The notes: generated by a model from the sequence alone, not told the origin. Shown: positions 10,092-21,496, counted from the stretch's first letter. The stretch: DNA of 64,000 nucleotides from Cyclobacteriaceae bacterium (GCA_026989535.1 JALSJD010000048.1:24702-88701), one strand, 5' to 3'. Made by a program: numbers and translations.

Positions 10092-11852
10092 ATGCAGATA
10101 AATTTAGTCGTAAAATTAACCCTCATCCTTGTTTTTGGCTTTTCACTCAATGCAAACGCACAACGTAAAAGCAAAAAAGCTAAACCCAAAAGTGGTTTAT
10201 ACATTCAGCAAGAGGCCGAATATTACTTTATTGAAGGTGAAAAGCAATATATTTTAGAAGATTATGCCAAGGCAGTAACTAACTTTAGGTCGAGCATTCA
10301 GCTAGTGCCAACTAATGATGTTGCCTATTTTAAACTCGCTCAAATTTATAATAAAACCAACCAACTGGCTGCGGCTAAATTATCTATTAAAAAGGCACTA
10401 GAGCTAAATAATAAAAATTCCTATTATTATTTATTAGCGGCCGATATTTACACAAATGCTAATAATCTAAAAGAGGCCACCCAATATTACGAGCTACTTA
10501 TCAGCAAAGTGCCAGGCGAGGAGCATGTTTTTTTTCAACTTGGTGCTATTTATTTATACCTACAAGAGTATGAAAATGCCCTTTTTACCTACCAAAGAGC
10601 CGAAAATCACTTTGGCGTAAATGAGCAAACGAGTGTTCAAAAACAAAAAATATATTTAAAACAAAATCAAATTGATAAGGCGATAGCTGAAGGGCAGAAA
10701 TTAATAGGTGCGTTTCCTAACAACCCCAAGTATGTAATTATGTTAGCGGAGGTATTATCTGCTAATGGTAAAGAAACTGAGGCCATCGGCTTAATTGAAA
10801 ACTTGCTAAACAAATCGGATGATATTGAGGATGTTCGGCTACTTTTGGCAGATTTATACCGCAAAACAAAGCAACTCGATAATTTCGAAGCCCAACTAAA
10901 TCTTGCTTTTGGATCACCCAAGGTGCCAATTGATGCAAAAATAAAAGCGGTTATGAAATACATGGCTTTACTGCCGGATACTAGGTTAGAGGCTATTTTA
11001 CCCAAACTTTGCGATAAAATAGTGAAGGTTCACCCAACGGATTTTAACAGCTTTTTATTACAAGGGGATGTGTATTCTACTTTCTTAGAAAACCAGTTAG
11101 TTAATGATAGCGAAATAAATATGTTTAAGGAGAAAGCTGTACAAGGCTACACCAATTACATACGGTTTGATGAGTCTAAATTTAATGTGTGGCAAAACCT
11201 GCTTAATTTAGAGTTACAGCAAAATGCGTTTGATAGTGTAATTGTTCATAGCCAACAAGCCTTAGCCGTTTTCCCGAATCAAACTTGGTTGTATTTGGTA
11301 AGTGGCGTAGCAAACTTAAGTGCTAATAACTGGAAAGAATCTATCTTCTATTTTGAAGAAGGGGTAAAAAGATCGGGTACCAATAACCAAATGCTTGAGC
11401 TGTTTTACGGCTATTTAGGTGATGGCTATCATAAGATTAAGGAGTATCAAAAATCGGATGAGTATTACGACAAAGCGCTAATGATTAACCCCAATAACGA
11501 ATTAGTATTAAACAACTATAGTTATTATCTATCTTTGCGCGAGCAAAAACTTGAAAAGGCCCATAAAATGTCGCTTAAACTTATGCGACTTAATTCTGAA
11601 AATTTAGCTTATTTAGATACCTACGCTTGGGTGCAGTATAAAATGGGTAATTATGATGAAGCCAAACGTGTACTCAAAAAAGTAGTGGAGAATAAAGAGG
11701 CAAATGCTGAGAATTACGACCATTACGGAGACGTACTTTATAAATTAGGTGAAATAGAAAATGCTAAAATACAGTGGTTAAAAGCCAAAGAGATGGATGC
11801 TGGCATAGAAAACATAAATAAAAAAATTGAACAAGGTAAAATTATTCAGTAA
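10092..11852 (+). CDS. Tetratricopeptide-repeat protein, secreted
   Basis: Signal peptide followed by multiple TPR motifs (e.g. DEYYDKALMINPNNELVLNNYSYYLS). Confidence 0.88.
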   Translation: MQINLVVKLTLILVFGFSLNANAQRKSKKAKPKSGLYIQQEAEYYFIEGEKQYILEDYAKAVTNFRSSIQLVPTNDVAYFKLAQIYNKTNQLAAAKLSIKKALELNNKNSYYYLLAADIYTNANNLKEATQYYELLISKVPGEEHVFFQLGAIYLYLQEYENALFTYQRAENHFGVNEQTSVQKQKIYLKQNQIDKAIAEGQKLIGAFPNNPKYVIMLAEVLSANGKETEAIGLIENLLNKSDDIEDVRLLLADLYRKTKQLDNFEAQLNLAFGSPKVPIDAKIKAVMKYMALLPDTRLEAILPKLCDKIVKVHPTDFNSFLLQGDVYSTFLENQLVNDSEINMFKEKAVQGYTNYIRFDESKFNVWQNLLNLELQQNAFDSVIVHSQQALAVFPNQTWLYLVSGVANLSANNWKESIFYFEEGVKRSGTNNQMLELFYGYLGDGYHKIKEYQKSDEYYDKALMINPNNELVLNNYSYYLSLREQKLEKAHKMSLKLMRLNSENLAYLDTYAWVQYKMGNYDEAKRVLKKVVENKEANAENYDHYGDVLYKLGEIENAKIQWLKAKEMDAGIENINKKIEQGKIIQ

Positions 11853-12600
11853 GCAATTAAGTTTCGTGTTGGTGAGCTTAATTATGCTACAATCATGTAG
11901 TAGTAGTAAACTATCGGTATTTAGCAAATCTTATTCTGCCGAAGACCTTAAAATTGAAAAATTAGACTTTGATTACCTTACAATCAAATCTAAAATACAA
12001 TTTAAAGAAACGCACAAAACCACCAAAGCCACCGCTCTTATTCGAATGAAAAAAGACAGCATAATCTGGTTTAACCTTTCAGGAGCATTAGGGGTGCAGG
12101 GCGTGAGAGCTATTATAACCAAAGACTCTGTGAAAATTATAAACAGGGTAGAAAAAAAATACTACCTCTACGATTTTGATGAAGTAAGCAAGGAATTTAA
12201 GTTTCCGATAGATTTTAACCTCATACAGTCTATGATTGTTGGCGATATGCCCAAACCACTTGATAATTCAAACTCCATTAAAAAAAGCGGAGAACAGTAC
12301 ATTATTAAGCAAAATATTGAAAATATTAGGATTACCAACTTGGTAAACTTGCAAACAATGAAACTCGTAGAGGTTAATGTAACAGAGAAAGAAACCGATA
12401 ACTCGTTAAAGTTGCTATACAAAGATTTTAAAGATGTGAACGGGCAAGGGCTACCCTTTTCTATTTTTATTTCCCTCATTCATTATAACGAGTTTGGGGA
12501 GTTAGAAACTCAACTCACCATCAACCATAGTAGAGCAGAGGCTTCTGATAAACCCCTTAGATTTCCTTTCTCCATACCTAAAAAGTATGAAGCCCAATAA
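11827..12600 (+). CDS. DUF4292-type lipoprotein
   Basis: Lipobox-like SLIMLQSCSSS; usual neighbour of the TPR/EnvC block in Bacteroidetes; TTG start overlapping the upstream gene. Confidence 0.75.
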   Translation: MNKVKLFSKQLSFVLVSLIMLQSCSSSKLSVFSKSYSAEDLKIEKLDFDYLTIKSKIQFKETHKTTKATALIRMKKDSIIWFNLSGALGVQGVRAIITKDSVKIINRVEKKYYLYDFDEVSKEFKFPIDFNLIQSMIVGDMPKPLDNSNSIKKSGEQYIIKQNIENIRITNLVNLQTMKLVEVNVTEKETDNSLKLLYKDFKDVNGQGLPFSIFISLIHYNEFGELETQLTINHSRAEASDKPLRFPFSIPKKYEAQ

Positions 12601-13900
12601 ATCATTTTGCAACGCTATTGCAAACGAAACCGATAGCTATCGGGTAGAGAAATCTACCAAAAGAAATAATTGCGTACGCCCACTTTTTACATTTATAAAT
12701 AGCAGTGCAAAGGTCTATTCCTCTCTTTTTTTGTTGCTTTTACTTGTTTTTGGTCCAGCTGCGTTTGCTCAAAAAACGAAGGCGCAGCTTCAAAAAGAAA
12801 AAAAAGAAAACCTCTTAAAAATTAAAGAAGCACAAGCCACGCTTAAAAAAACTTCGGCTCAAAAAGAAGTAAGTATTGGCCAGCTTAATGCCTTTCAATT
12901 TCAAATTAATGCACAAGCAAATTTAATTGCTAATTACAAAAGTGAAATAGCCCTTTTAACCAATGGAATTGAGCAAGACCAACAAATAATTAATGCCTTA
13001 GAAAAAGATGTGCATAACTTAAAGCAGGAGTATGGGGCAATGATTTATGCAGCCTATAAAGCTAGTAAGGGGCAAGATAAGCTCACTTTTTTATTTTCAT
13101 CCAACTCTTTTAATCAGTTTTTTAGGCGCATTCACTACCTAAACCAATACACCGAAGCTCGCAAAAAGCAAGTGCAACAAATAAATGCGGTGCGCAAGAT
13201 GCTTTCTTCCCAAATAAATACTACTGAAGCAAAAAAAACAGAGCAGGTTGAGCTACTAACTGCCCAGTTGCAAGAAAAAGAAAAGCTGGAAAAATTAAAA
13301 AGAAAAGAGCAATCTGCCATTGCCTCATTAGGAAGCAGGGAAAAAGAAATAAAAAAAGAAATAAAAAAGAGGAACAAATCACTTGCTACGCTCAATAAAT
13401 TAATAGACAACATTATTGCCAAAGAAATTAGAGCTGCCGCAGCTGCCGCAGTAAAATCGAAAAGCAGTGCCACTACAACCAAAACATTATCAGCCGATTT
13501 TGCTAAAAACAAAGCCAAATTAACTTGGCCTGTAAAAGGTTTTGTCTCTCAACGTTTTGGCATTTCTAAAGACCCTGTACTTAAAGGAGTGCAGCATAAT
13601 AATCCGGGCATAGATATTCAAACAGAGCCAAACTCGCAAGTTGCCTGTGTGTCAGATGGCAAAGTTTCGCGCGTGTTTATTGTACAAGGGTTTAATAGAG
13701 GGGTTCTTGTTAACCACGGAGACTATTATTCTGTTTATGCAAAATTAAGTACCGTTACAGTAGAAAAAGGACAACTAATTAAAGCAGGCGAAAGCATTGG
13801 TACAGTACACACAGGGGGGGATGGCATTGCTGAACTCCATTTCGAAATTTGGAAGTCGTTTACCAAACTCAACCCAGAAAAGTGGTTGATGGGTAAGTAA
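12587..13900 (+). CDS. Murein hydrolase activator, EnvC-like, M23 peptidase domain
   Basis: Coiled-coil N-terminus and C-terminal GIDIQTEPNSQVACVSDGKVSRVF...VNHGDYYSVYAKLS...ELHFEIWK. Confidence 0.9.
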   Translation: MKPNKSFCNAIANETDSYRVEKSTKRNNCVRPLFTFINSSAKVYSSLFLLLLLVFGPAAFAQKTKAQLQKEKKENLLKIKEAQATLKKTSAQKEVSIGQLNAFQFQINAQANLIANYKSEIALLTNGIEQDQQIINALEKDVHNLKQEYGAMIYAAYKASKGQDKLTFLFSSNSFNQFFRRIHYLNQYTEARKKQVQQINAVRKMLSSQINTTEAKKTEQVELLTAQLQEKEKLEKLKRKEQSAIASLGSREKEIKKEIKKRNKSLATLNKLIDNIIAKEIRAAAAAAVKSKSSATTTKTLSADFAKNKAKLTWPVKGFVSQRFGISKDPVLKGVQHNNPGIDIQTEPNSQVACVSDGKVSRVFIVQGFNRGVLVNHGDYYSVYAKLSTVTVEKGQLIKAGESIGTVHTGGDGIAELHFEIWKSFTKLNPEKWLMGK

Positions 13901-13991
13901 TGTAGGTTATATCTATTTATTTTATAGGCTAATCTATATGAGTTAACCTCTTAATACCTATCTTTACAGCTTAATTTAAGCATATAAAAAA

Positions 13992-14195
13992 ATGAATCTA
14001 CAATTTGCATTTCTAGGAAGCTTAGGTGGTTTTGAAATATTCGTAATAATTTTTGCATTACTTCTTCTTTTTGGAGCTAAAAAAATACCCGAATTAGCAC
14101 GTGGTATGGGTAAAGGCATCAGAGAGTTTAAAGATGCTACCAAAGAAATTAAAGACGAAATTGAAGACGGCATTAGCGAAAAGCCTGTTAAATAA
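13992..14195 (+). CDS. tatA: Sec-independent translocase protein TatA/E
   Basis: [36 protein letters not shown]. Confidence 0.95.
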   Translation: MNLQFAFLGSLGGFEIFVIIFALLLLFGAKKIPELARGMGKGIREFKDATKEIKDEIEDGISEKPVK

Positions 14196-14290
14196 AGGTT
14201 AAGCACCTTGTTTTAAGCCACATTCATTGCTTTTTTAAGTGTAATGTGGCAGAATTAAAATCTGCATTAGATTTAAGGGAATTTCTATTA

Positions 14291-15625
14291 ATGAAGCATA
14301 CATTTATACTCACACTCCTTATACTTAGCCAATTTTCGATGGCACAAACAGGAGTAGATGCATTTATAGAAAACACCACCTACGATTTAGTACAAGACCG
14401 CTTAAGTTGTATGCAGGGCGAAATGCCCTTGCATTTTAACAATAAGGTCTATGGGTTTATCAACTATTTTGCGGTAAGAAACAGAGACTACACCAAAGAA
14501 GTAATTCGCAGGTCAACCATTTACTTTCCTATTTTTGAGGCCTATTTAAAGCAGTATAACCTACCCGAAGCACTTAAATATTTGGCTATTGTTGAGAGTG
14601 GGTTACGCCCTCAAATTATTTCGAGAGCAGGAGCTGGCGGCCTTTGGCAGTTTATGCCTTATACAGGCAGTATGTTTAAATTGCACCAAGATTGGTATAT
14701 TGACGAACGCTTCGACCCCTATAAAGCTACGGAAGCTGCGTGCAAGTATTTAAGCAGTTTGTACGCTATGTTTGGCGATTGGGAGTTAGCACTGGCCGCT
14801 TATAACTCCGGCCCAGGCAATGTACGAAAAGCCATTCGCAGGTCAGGCTATAAAAAAGGATTTTGGGAAATTTATAAATACCTGCCGCGCGAAACTCGCT
14901 CGTATGTGCCACAATTTGTAGCAGTGGCCTACACCATGCACTATGCAGAAGAGTATAACCTGCTGCCAAACGCCCCAGCTTTTTTTATTGAAAGTGACAC
15001 CCTTATGATAAAAGGATATGCCAATTTAAAAACCTTAGCTCAAAATTTAGATTTTTGCTACGCTGACCTCCAAAAGCTAAACCCTAACCTAAAACGATTT
15101 GGTATAAAATCCACTAAAGTGGCTTACCCCGTACGCCTGCCTGTTGATAAAATTGAAGAAGCTAGAACCAACCGTGATACCTTACTTTACTTGGCTGCTT
15201 TAAATGGCAAAAAAGACTTAGAGTATTTAGCAAGAAAAAGCCCCGGGAGTACTTACGGAAGGGATAAGCATACGTATAAAGTAAAAAGTGGTGATGTATT
15301 AGGCGTTATTGCAAATAGGTATAACGTGCGGGTGTCTGATGTTAAAAAATGGAACAGGCTAAGAAGCAACACCATCCGAATTGGGCAAAAATTAACTATT
15401 TGGACCTATCCTAATACAAAAATAAAAGCTGCCCCTGTTGCTGCACCAGTGGCAAAGCATGTGCCTATAAACTTTAATGGCAAAAAAACCCATACCGTAC
15501 AACCAGGCGATACCCTTTGGGATATTTCTAACATGTACAAAGGTCTAAACATCGAAAAAATAAAGACACTTAATAACCTGCAAACCGACAGGCTAAAACC
15601 AGGGCAAATATTAATTATTGGCTAA
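14291..15625 (+). CDS. Lytic transglycosylase with two LysM domains (MltD-like)
   Basis: SLT motif ESGLRPQIISRAGAGGLWQFMPYTG and AYNSGPGNVRKAI; two C-terminal LysM repeats. Confidence 0.93.
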   Translation: MKHTFILTLLILSQFSMAQTGVDAFIENTTYDLVQDRLSCMQGEMPLHFNNKVYGFINYFAVRNRDYTKEVIRRSTIYFPIFEAYLKQYNLPEALKYLAIVESGLRPQIISRAGAGGLWQFMPYTGSMFKLHQDWYIDERFDPYKATEAACKYLSSLYAMFGDWELALAAYNSGPGNVRKAIRRSGYKKGFWEIYKYLPRETRSYVPQFVAVAYTMHYAEEYNLLPNAPAFFIESDTLMIKGYANLKTLAQNLDFCYADLQKLNPNLKRFGIKSTKVAYPVRLPVDKIEEARTNRDTLLYLAALNGKKDLEYLARKSPGSTYGRDKHTYKVKSGDVLGVIANRYNVRVSDVKKWNRLRSNTIRIGQKLTIWTYPNTKIKAAPVAAPVAKHVPINFNGKKTHTVQPGDTLWDISNMYKGLNIEKIKTLNNLQTDRLKPGQILIIG

Positions 15626-15649
15626 CACACGAGTAAATGACAGTAAGAT

Positions 15650-15780
15650 CGTCATTCCTGCGCAGGCAGGAATCCGTAAATATCGGAAAGCTGCAATGAG
15701 AACAAAAACATTAAAACTTAGTCATTACGGCCTTTTTGCAATATCCTGTAGGGCAGATTCCTGCCTGCGCAGGAATGACG
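15650..15780. repeat. 131-bp palindrome-bounded intergenic repeat
   Basis: Perfect 25-bp inverted repeat CGTCATTCCTGCGCAGGCAGGAATC (15650-15674) / GATTCCTGCCTGCGCAGGAATGACG (15756-15780). Confidence 0.8.
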
Positions 15781-16085
15781 TGCCACGAGTATTTATGGTT
15801 TGGTAGAGGGTGTTTTGCGGTTAATAGATTACTTCTCCCTCGCCCTTCCGCTTTAAATATTAGAAGGTAGGATGGGGTTCGTAATGATGTTTAGGCTTAA
15901 ATTTGTTAGCAACAACCACACAAAAATAAAATACTGATAATGAGGCACTTATAAGGCATATCAATGGTAGAGCAAAAATGCGGATTGCCACGCTACGCTC
16001 GCAATGACGTGAATTGTTTTGCGTAACATCAGTTATATAAGTACCTTTACTAGTTACCTTATCAAAAACTTATTTTCGAATTTAT

Positions 16086-17186
16086 ATGCAAAAACTGTTC
16101 TCTAAAATTATACTATTAACCCTATTAACAGGCTCATTTTCTTGCTCCGAAGAAATGATGAATGAAAGGTTGCTAGTTAAAGCCTCAGGAAAACCGGGAG
16201 AGTTATTTATAGTAATGGATTCTATCCAGTGGAAAGGCGAACTTGGAGAGCTCATTAAAAGCTCAGTTAAATCTCATGTGCCCGGCCTTCCTCAAGATGA
16301 GCCTTACTTTAAAATACATTATATTGAGCCTACACAATTCAAATCCTTTTTAAGAAACGTAACCAATATACTTTTTGTAGCTACACTCGATAGTAAAACG
16401 AAAGGAGGAGCTATTGTAAGGAGTTATATTACCAAAAAATACATTGAGGAACATCCAGATAAATACCGCATTTCGCAACAAGACGTCTATGCCAAAGGGC
16501 AATCTGTACTCTATCTTTTTGGAGCTAACCAAGAAGAACTGGCAAATAAAATTGCGGAAGACTCCGAATTTATCCGTAACTTTTTTAATAAAAAAGAAAA
16601 GGAACGACTTACAAAAGCACTGTATAAAAGCAAAGAACGAAAGGGCATAAATAATACATTGCTTAAAAAGCATAATTTTTATATGCGAATTCCTAATGGC
16701 TACCGAATTGAAGAAGACGTGCCGGGTTTTGTTTGGCTTAGGCAACCCGACCAACGTAATTTAGGAATTGATAAAAACATTTTTGTTTCTTACACTACTT
16801 ATATGTCCGAAGATGCCTTTAAAAAAAGTGCGATTATAGCATGGCGAAACGAAATTACAAGAGAAAGAATTTTTGAAGACCCAGATATGGAAGGTTCGTA
16901 TATGGAAACAGATACGATTAATATTCGTGTAGCGTATAATACAGTGGAAATTGGTGGTAATTTTGCCAAAGAAATTAGAGGGATTTGGAGAACGCACACC
17001 AAAGGTATTGGAGGTCCTTACCTGAGTTATGTAGTGCTGGATAAAGAAGCAAATCAAATTTTTTATATTGACGGTTTTGTAGTGAGCCCAGGCGTACCAA
17101 AACGAGAAACTATGCGCGAACTCGAAACTATTTTAAGTACTTTTAGAACAAAAAGCCAAAGAGTTAAAGCCACAAAGGTCAAATAA
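16086..17186 (+). CDS. DUF4837-family lipoprotein
   Basis: Lipobox TGSFSCSEE and overall layout (KASGKPGELFIVMDSIQWKGELG...). Confidence 0.75.
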   Translation: MQKLFSKIILLTLLTGSFSCSEEMMNERLLVKASGKPGELFIVMDSIQWKGELGELIKSSVKSHVPGLPQDEPYFKIHYIEPTQFKSFLRNVTNILFVATLDSKTKGGAIVRSYITKKYIEEHPDKYRISQQDVYAKGQSVLYLFGANQEELANKIAEDSEFIRNFFNKKEKERLTKALYKSKERKGINNTLLKKHNFYMRIPNGYRIEEDVPGFVWLRQPDQRNLGIDKNIFVSYTTYMSEDAFKKSAIIAWRNEITRERIFEDPDMEGSYMETDTINIRVAYNTVEIGGNFAKEIRGIWRTHTKGIGGPYLSYVVLDKEANQIFYIDGFVVSPGVPKRETMRELETILSTFRTKSQRVKATKVK

Positions 17187-17265
17187 AACGATTGAGTGAT
17201 AGTCCTTCAATAGTAAATAAATTCACTTGTAATTTTATTACATATAATGTAACTTTGATGCATTA

Positions 17266-17559
17266 ATGAGAGTAGTAAGCCGTAAGAAACTTGTTGACTA
17301 TTATAGTAATCATTCAACCAGTAAAGTAGCATTAGAAGATTGGTATAAAAAAGTTAACAAGGCAAAATGGATTAATTTCAATCAGCTTAAAAATGATTTT
17401 CTAAGTGCTGATTATGTGGGGAACAATAGAGTTGTTTTCAATATTAAGGGGAATAAATTTAGGTTGATAGCTATTATTATTTACATCTCGCAGAAAGTAT
17501 ATGTTAGATGGATAGGTACTCATGCAGCGTATGACAAGATAAATGCAAAAGAACTTTAG
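17266..17559 (+). CDS. HigB-type mRNA interferase toxin
   Basis: MRVVSRKKLVDYYSNHSTSKVALEDWYKKV...RLIAIIIYISQKVYVRWIGTHAAYDKI, HigB-like signature. Confidence 0.9.
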   Translation: MRVVSRKKLVDYYSNHSTSKVALEDWYKKVNKAKWINFNQLKNDFLSADYVGNNRVVFNIKGNKFRLIAIIIYISQKVYVRWIGTHAAYDKINAKEL

Positions 17560-17561
17560 AA

Positions 17562-17924
17562 ATGGTAGTAATTAATACAATAAGTCAATATCAAGAAGCT
17601 TTGAACAAAATTGATGTGCTGATGTCGAAAGTGGGTGACAACCTTTCTTATGATAATCCAGAATTTGTTATGTTAGATAGCCTTTCTAACCTAGTTGCTG
17701 ATTATGAGGATAAAAATATAAAAATAGAAACACCTTCTCTTACTGATGTTATTAAGCTCAGAATGTTTGAAATGGGATTAAAACAAACAGATCTTGCCGA
17801 TACTCTTCAGGTTCCAAAAGCAAGGGTAAGTGAATATCTCAGAGGTAAAAGAGATATCACTTTAGAGGTTGCTAGAAAACTTCATCACGAGCTTAAAATT
17901 GATGGTGATATTATATTACAATAG
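17562..17924 (+). CDS. HigA-type antitoxin (HTH-XRE)
   Basis: MGLKQTDLADTLQVPKARVSEYLRGKRDITLEVARKLHHELKI; 2 nt downstream of the toxin. Confidence 0.9.
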   Translation: MVVINTISQYQEALNKIDVLMSKVGDNLSYDNPEFVMLDSLSNLVADYEDKNIKIETPSLTDVIKLRMFEMGLKQTDLADTLQVPKARVSEYLRGKRDITLEVARKLHHELKIDGDIILQ

Positions 17925-17942
17925 CCTCACAAAACAATAAGT

Positions 17943-18548
17943 ATGAATAGTTTACATTATACACCAAATAATAATTTATTAAGGCTGGCTAAATTGAATG
18001 CTTTTGCTCAAAAAATGTATGATGCCAACCTTGACAACGATCATTTTAAAATGATGGATATAACTAATCAAGAAGTACAAGATTTTTTGCAGAGTTTATA
18101 TGATAATAAAGTTCAGTATATGCTTGTTGGTGGAGTGGCAACTGTTTTTCACGGACATATTCGTACTACTCAAGACTTGGATTTATGGGTAAAAGAAACA
18201 CCCGATAACAAAAAACGATTAATAAAGGCATTCCATCAAGTAGATGTTTCAGCAGCCGATCGTTATGAAAACGTTCCTATGATTCCTGGTTGGAGTACAG
18301 TTACTATTGGAGATAATGGCTTTGTTGCTGACCTTATGGGTTATATGAAGTTATTTAAAAAAGAGCATTTTGACGAGTGCTACAAAAGGGCTAGACACGG
18401 AGAATTTGATGGCATACCCATTACTGTTATAATGCTTAACGATTTAATTGAAGAGAAAGAGAAATCTGCTAGGCCAAAGGATTTAGAAGATGTTAAACAT
18501 CTTAAAATTATTCAAAAGAAAAACAAGAATAAAGGGCTATCTATGTAG
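17943..18548 (+). CDS. Nucleotidyltransferase-fold protein (MNT/DUF6036/AbiEii-like)
   Basis: YMLVGGVATVFHGHIRTTQDLDLWVKET (GG...TxDxD nucleotidyltransferase motif). Confidence 0.8.
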   Translation: MNSLHYTPNNNLLRLAKLNAFAQKMYDANLDNDHFKMMDITNQEVQDFLQSLYDNKVQYMLVGGVATVFHGHIRTTQDLDLWVKETPDNKKRLIKAFHQVDVSAADRYENVPMIPGWSTVTIGDNGFVADLMGYMKLFKKEHFDECYKRARHGEFDGIPITVIMLNDLIEEKEKSARPKDLEDVKHLKIIQKKNKNKGLSM

Positions 18549-18608
18549 TCTCACAAAAAGATAAATTATTTCGTAACAATCCCTTACCACCTTGTATCGA
18601 AAAGGAAA

Positions 18609-20891
18609 ATGAAACTAAAAATCAACAAACAGGATGCCCTTGATTATCATGAGCAAGGCCAACCGGGTAAAATAGAAGTTGTTCCAACCAAATCAATGGA
18701 TTCGCAGTTGGATCTGGCCTTGGCATACTCGCCAGGCGTAGCCGAACCTTGCAACGAAATAGCCAAAAACAAAGAAGATGTGTATAAATACACGGCCAAG
18801 GGCAACTTGGTGGGCGTAATATCTAACGGTACAGCGGTACTTGGCTTAGGTAATATTGGCCCCGAAGCCTCCAAACCAGTAATGGAAGGCAAAGGTGTTT
18901 TGTTTAAAAAATTTGCAGGCATTGATGTATTCGATATTGAAGTTGACTCCACCGACCCCGATGAATTTATAAAAATTGTGAAAGCCTTAGAGCCAACATT
19001 TGGGGGCATAAATTTAGAAGATATTAAAGCCCCCGAAAGCTTTAAAATCGAAAAAGCCCTTAAAGAGCAAATGAATATTCCGGTAATGCATGACGACCAA
19101 CATGGAACCGCCATTATCTCTTCGGCTGCTCTTATTAATGCACTCGAAATTATAGGTAAAAAAATAGGCAAAGTTAAACTGGTGGTAAATGGTGCGGGCG
19201 CAGCGGCCATTTCGTGTACTAAGCTGTATAAAAGCCTTGGTGTAAAAGCCGAAAACATTGTTATGTGCGATAGCAAAGGGGTTATTAGGCAAGACCGAGA
19301 AGGGCTGGATGATTCTAAAAAAGAATTTGCCACTTCCAAAAACCTTCATACTTTATCAGATGCCGTTAAAAAAGCAGATGTTTTTATTGGTTTATCCATT
19401 GGCAATATTTTAACAGCCGAAAACCTTAAGTCGATGGCAAAAAAGCCTATCGTATTTGCATTGGCCAACCCAACACCCGAAATAAGCTACGAGCTAGCCA
19501 TTGCCACTCGAAAAGACGTGCTGATGGCTACAGGCAGATCCGATCACCCCAACCAAGTGAATAATGTGCTGGGGTTTCCCTATATTTTTAGAGGAGCCTT
19601 GGATGTTAGAGCCACCAAAATTAATGAAGCAATGAAATTGGCAGCCGTAAAAGCCATTGCTGAATTAACCAAAGAACCTGTACCCGAATTAGTGCTAAAA
19701 GCTTATGGAGACAGAACCATGAATTTTGGCCCTAACTATTTAATTCCCAAACCATTAGACCCTCGCCTAATTTATACTATTTCGCCTGCGGTTGCCAAAG
19801 CTGCGATGGAATCGGGGGTTGCCAAAAAAGAAATAACCGACTGGAATCAATATGAGAATGAGCTCAAAAGCAGAGTTGGAGCTGATCAAAAAATTGTATC
19901 CAACGTAATTGCAAGAGCTAAGCAAAAGCCCAAAAGAGTGGTTTTTGCAGAAGCCGACCATTACAAAATTTTAAAAGCAGCAGAAATCACCTGTTCTGAA
20001 GGCATCTCGATACCTATACTTTTGGGTAATAAAGAAAAAATTGAAGGATTGATAAATCAATACCAAATGAATTTATCAGAAGCCACCATTATTGACCCAA
20101 TGGATGCAGCAACCAAAGATACCATTAAACGGTATGCTGATATTTTTTATAAACTACGAAAACGAAAAGGGGTAACCAATAAGGAGTGCCAAAAATTAAT
20201 GCAAAACCGTAATCATTTTGGTCCTATGATGGTAGAGCAAGGCGAAGCCGATGCCTTTATTTCTGGTCTTACCAAAGATTACGCTCAATCGGTAAAACCC
20301 TCATTACAAATAATTGGCAAAGCCAAAGGTGTTAATAAAGTAACAGGTATGTTTATTATTTCGAGTAAAAAAGGAGATTTCTTTTTTGCAGACACCACCA
20401 TTCAGCTAAATCCAACAGCCGAAGAAATGGTAGAAATCATTGACCTTACTTCTCAAGCGGTAAAAATATTTACCAATAAACCTCCTCGCGTGGCCGTATT
20501 GTCGTATTCAAACTTTGGGTCTTCAAGTGGCGAAGTGCCTCTAAAAGCTAGAAAAGCAGTAAAATTAGCCAAAGAAAAATTTCCTAACCTGGTTATTGAT
20601 GGCGAGATACAAGCCAATATAGCGTTAAACCCAAGCATTCAGCAAGAGGTGTATCCATTTAGCGAAATTGCCGAAGAAGGCGCAAACACATTAATTTTTC
20701 CTGATTTAGCCTCTGGCAATATTGCGTATAAATTATTAATGGAGCTCGGTGGAGCAAGTGCCATAGGGCCTATTTTATTAGGCATGAAAAAACCTGTACA
20801 TATTTTACAAATTGGTACTTCGGTAAAAGAAATAGTTAATATGACAGCCGTTGCAGTGCTTCATGCCCAACTCTTGAATAAAGAAAAATGA
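18609..20891 (+). CDS. maeB: NADP-dependent malic enzyme with C-terminal phosphotransacetylase-like domain
   Basis: 760 aa; [44 protein letters not shown]-terminal PTA domain. Confidence 0.95.
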   Translation: MKLKINKQDALDYHEQGQPGKIEVVPTKSMDSQLDLALAYSPGVAEPCNEIAKNKEDVYKYTAKGNLVGVISNGTAVLGLGNIGPEASKPVMEGKGVLFKKFAGIDVFDIEVDSTDPDEFIKIVKALEPTFGGINLEDIKAPESFKIEKALKEQMNIPVMHDDQHGTAIISSAALINALEIIGKKIGKVKLVVNGAGAAAISCTKLYKSLGVKAENIVMCDSKGVIRQDREGLDDSKKEFATSKNLHTLSDAVKKADVFIGLSIGNILTAENLKSMAKKPIVFALANPTPEISYELAIATRKDVLMATGRSDHPNQVNNVLGFPYIFRGALDVRATKINEAMKLAAVKAIAELTKEPVPELVLKAYGDRTMNFGPNYLIPKPLDPRLIYTISPAVAKAAMESGVAKKEITDWNQYENELKSRVGADQKIVSNVIARAKQKPKRVVFAEADHYKILKAAEITCSEGISIPILLGNKEKIEGLINQYQMNLSEATIIDPMDAATKDTIKRYADIFYKLRKRKGVTNKECQKLMQNRNHFGPMMVEQGEADAFISGLTKDYAQSVKPSLQIIGKAKGVNKVTGMFIISSKKGDFFFADTTIQLNPTAEEMVEIIDLTSQAVKIFTNKPPRVAVLSYSNFGSSSGEVPLKARKAVKLAKEKFPNLVIDGEIQANIALNPSIQQEVYPFSEIAEEGANTLIFPDLASGNIAYKLLMELGGASAIGPILLGMKKPVHILQIGTSVKEIVNMTAVAVLHAQLLNKEK

Positions 20892-21481
20892 TTGCTTACG
20901 TTAAAGGAAAACTTGCACATAAAGATCCAGCTCATGTAATAATTGATGCCAATGGCATTGGGTATTATATCCATATTTCGCTTAATACATTTGCTCAAAT
21001 TAAAGACCAGGAAGCCTGCCAGTTGCATACGTATATGCATGTAAGAGAGGACGCCCAAACACTTTACGGGTTTAGTGGTCATGCTGAAAAAAAACTATTT
21101 ATGCACTTAATTTCTGTTTCTGGTATTGGCCCCTCCACAGGGCTGGTAATGCTTTCGTCTTTATCTTCAGAAGAAATCACTTCCGCCATTATAAATGAAG
21201 AAGTAAGTGTGATCCAGAGTGTAAAAGGAATAGGGAGTAAAACTGCCCAAAGAGCTATTTTAGAACTTAAAGACAAACTACGAAAAGAAGGGTTTGAGCC
21301 TGCAGATGATAAACTTTTAGCGGGTTCAAACAATACCTTAAAGCAAGAAGCGTTATCTGCATTACTAACCTTGGGTATTAATAAAAATATTGCCCAAAAA
21401 AGTATTGAAACTATTCTTAAAAAGAGCGATAATTCCATTAATTTGGAAACTTTAATTAAGAAAGCACTTCAAAACGCATAA
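20888..21481 (+). CDS. ruvA: Holliday junction DNA helicase subunit RuvA
   Basis: [31 protein letters not shown]; helix-hairpin-helix [14 protein letters not shown] and [20 protein letters not shown]. Confidence 0.95.
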   Translation: MIAYVKGKLAHKDPAHVIIDANGIGYYIHISLNTFAQIKDQEACQLHTYMHVREDAQTLYGFSGHAEKKLFMHLISVSGIGPSTGLVMLSSLSSEEITSAIINEEVSVIQSVKGIGSKTAQRAILELKDKLRKEGFEPADDKLLAGSNNTLKQEALSALLTLGINKNIAQKSIETILKKSDNSINLETLIKKALQNA

Positions 21482-21496
21482 GCAACCTAAAGCTTA

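Noticed and set aside
15618-15806. 62-aa ORF after the LysM transglycosylase
   Set aside because: Its sequence (VIPAQAGIRKYRK...DSCLRRNDV) is a translation of the palindromic CATTCCTGCGCAGG repeat, a well-known false ORF type.
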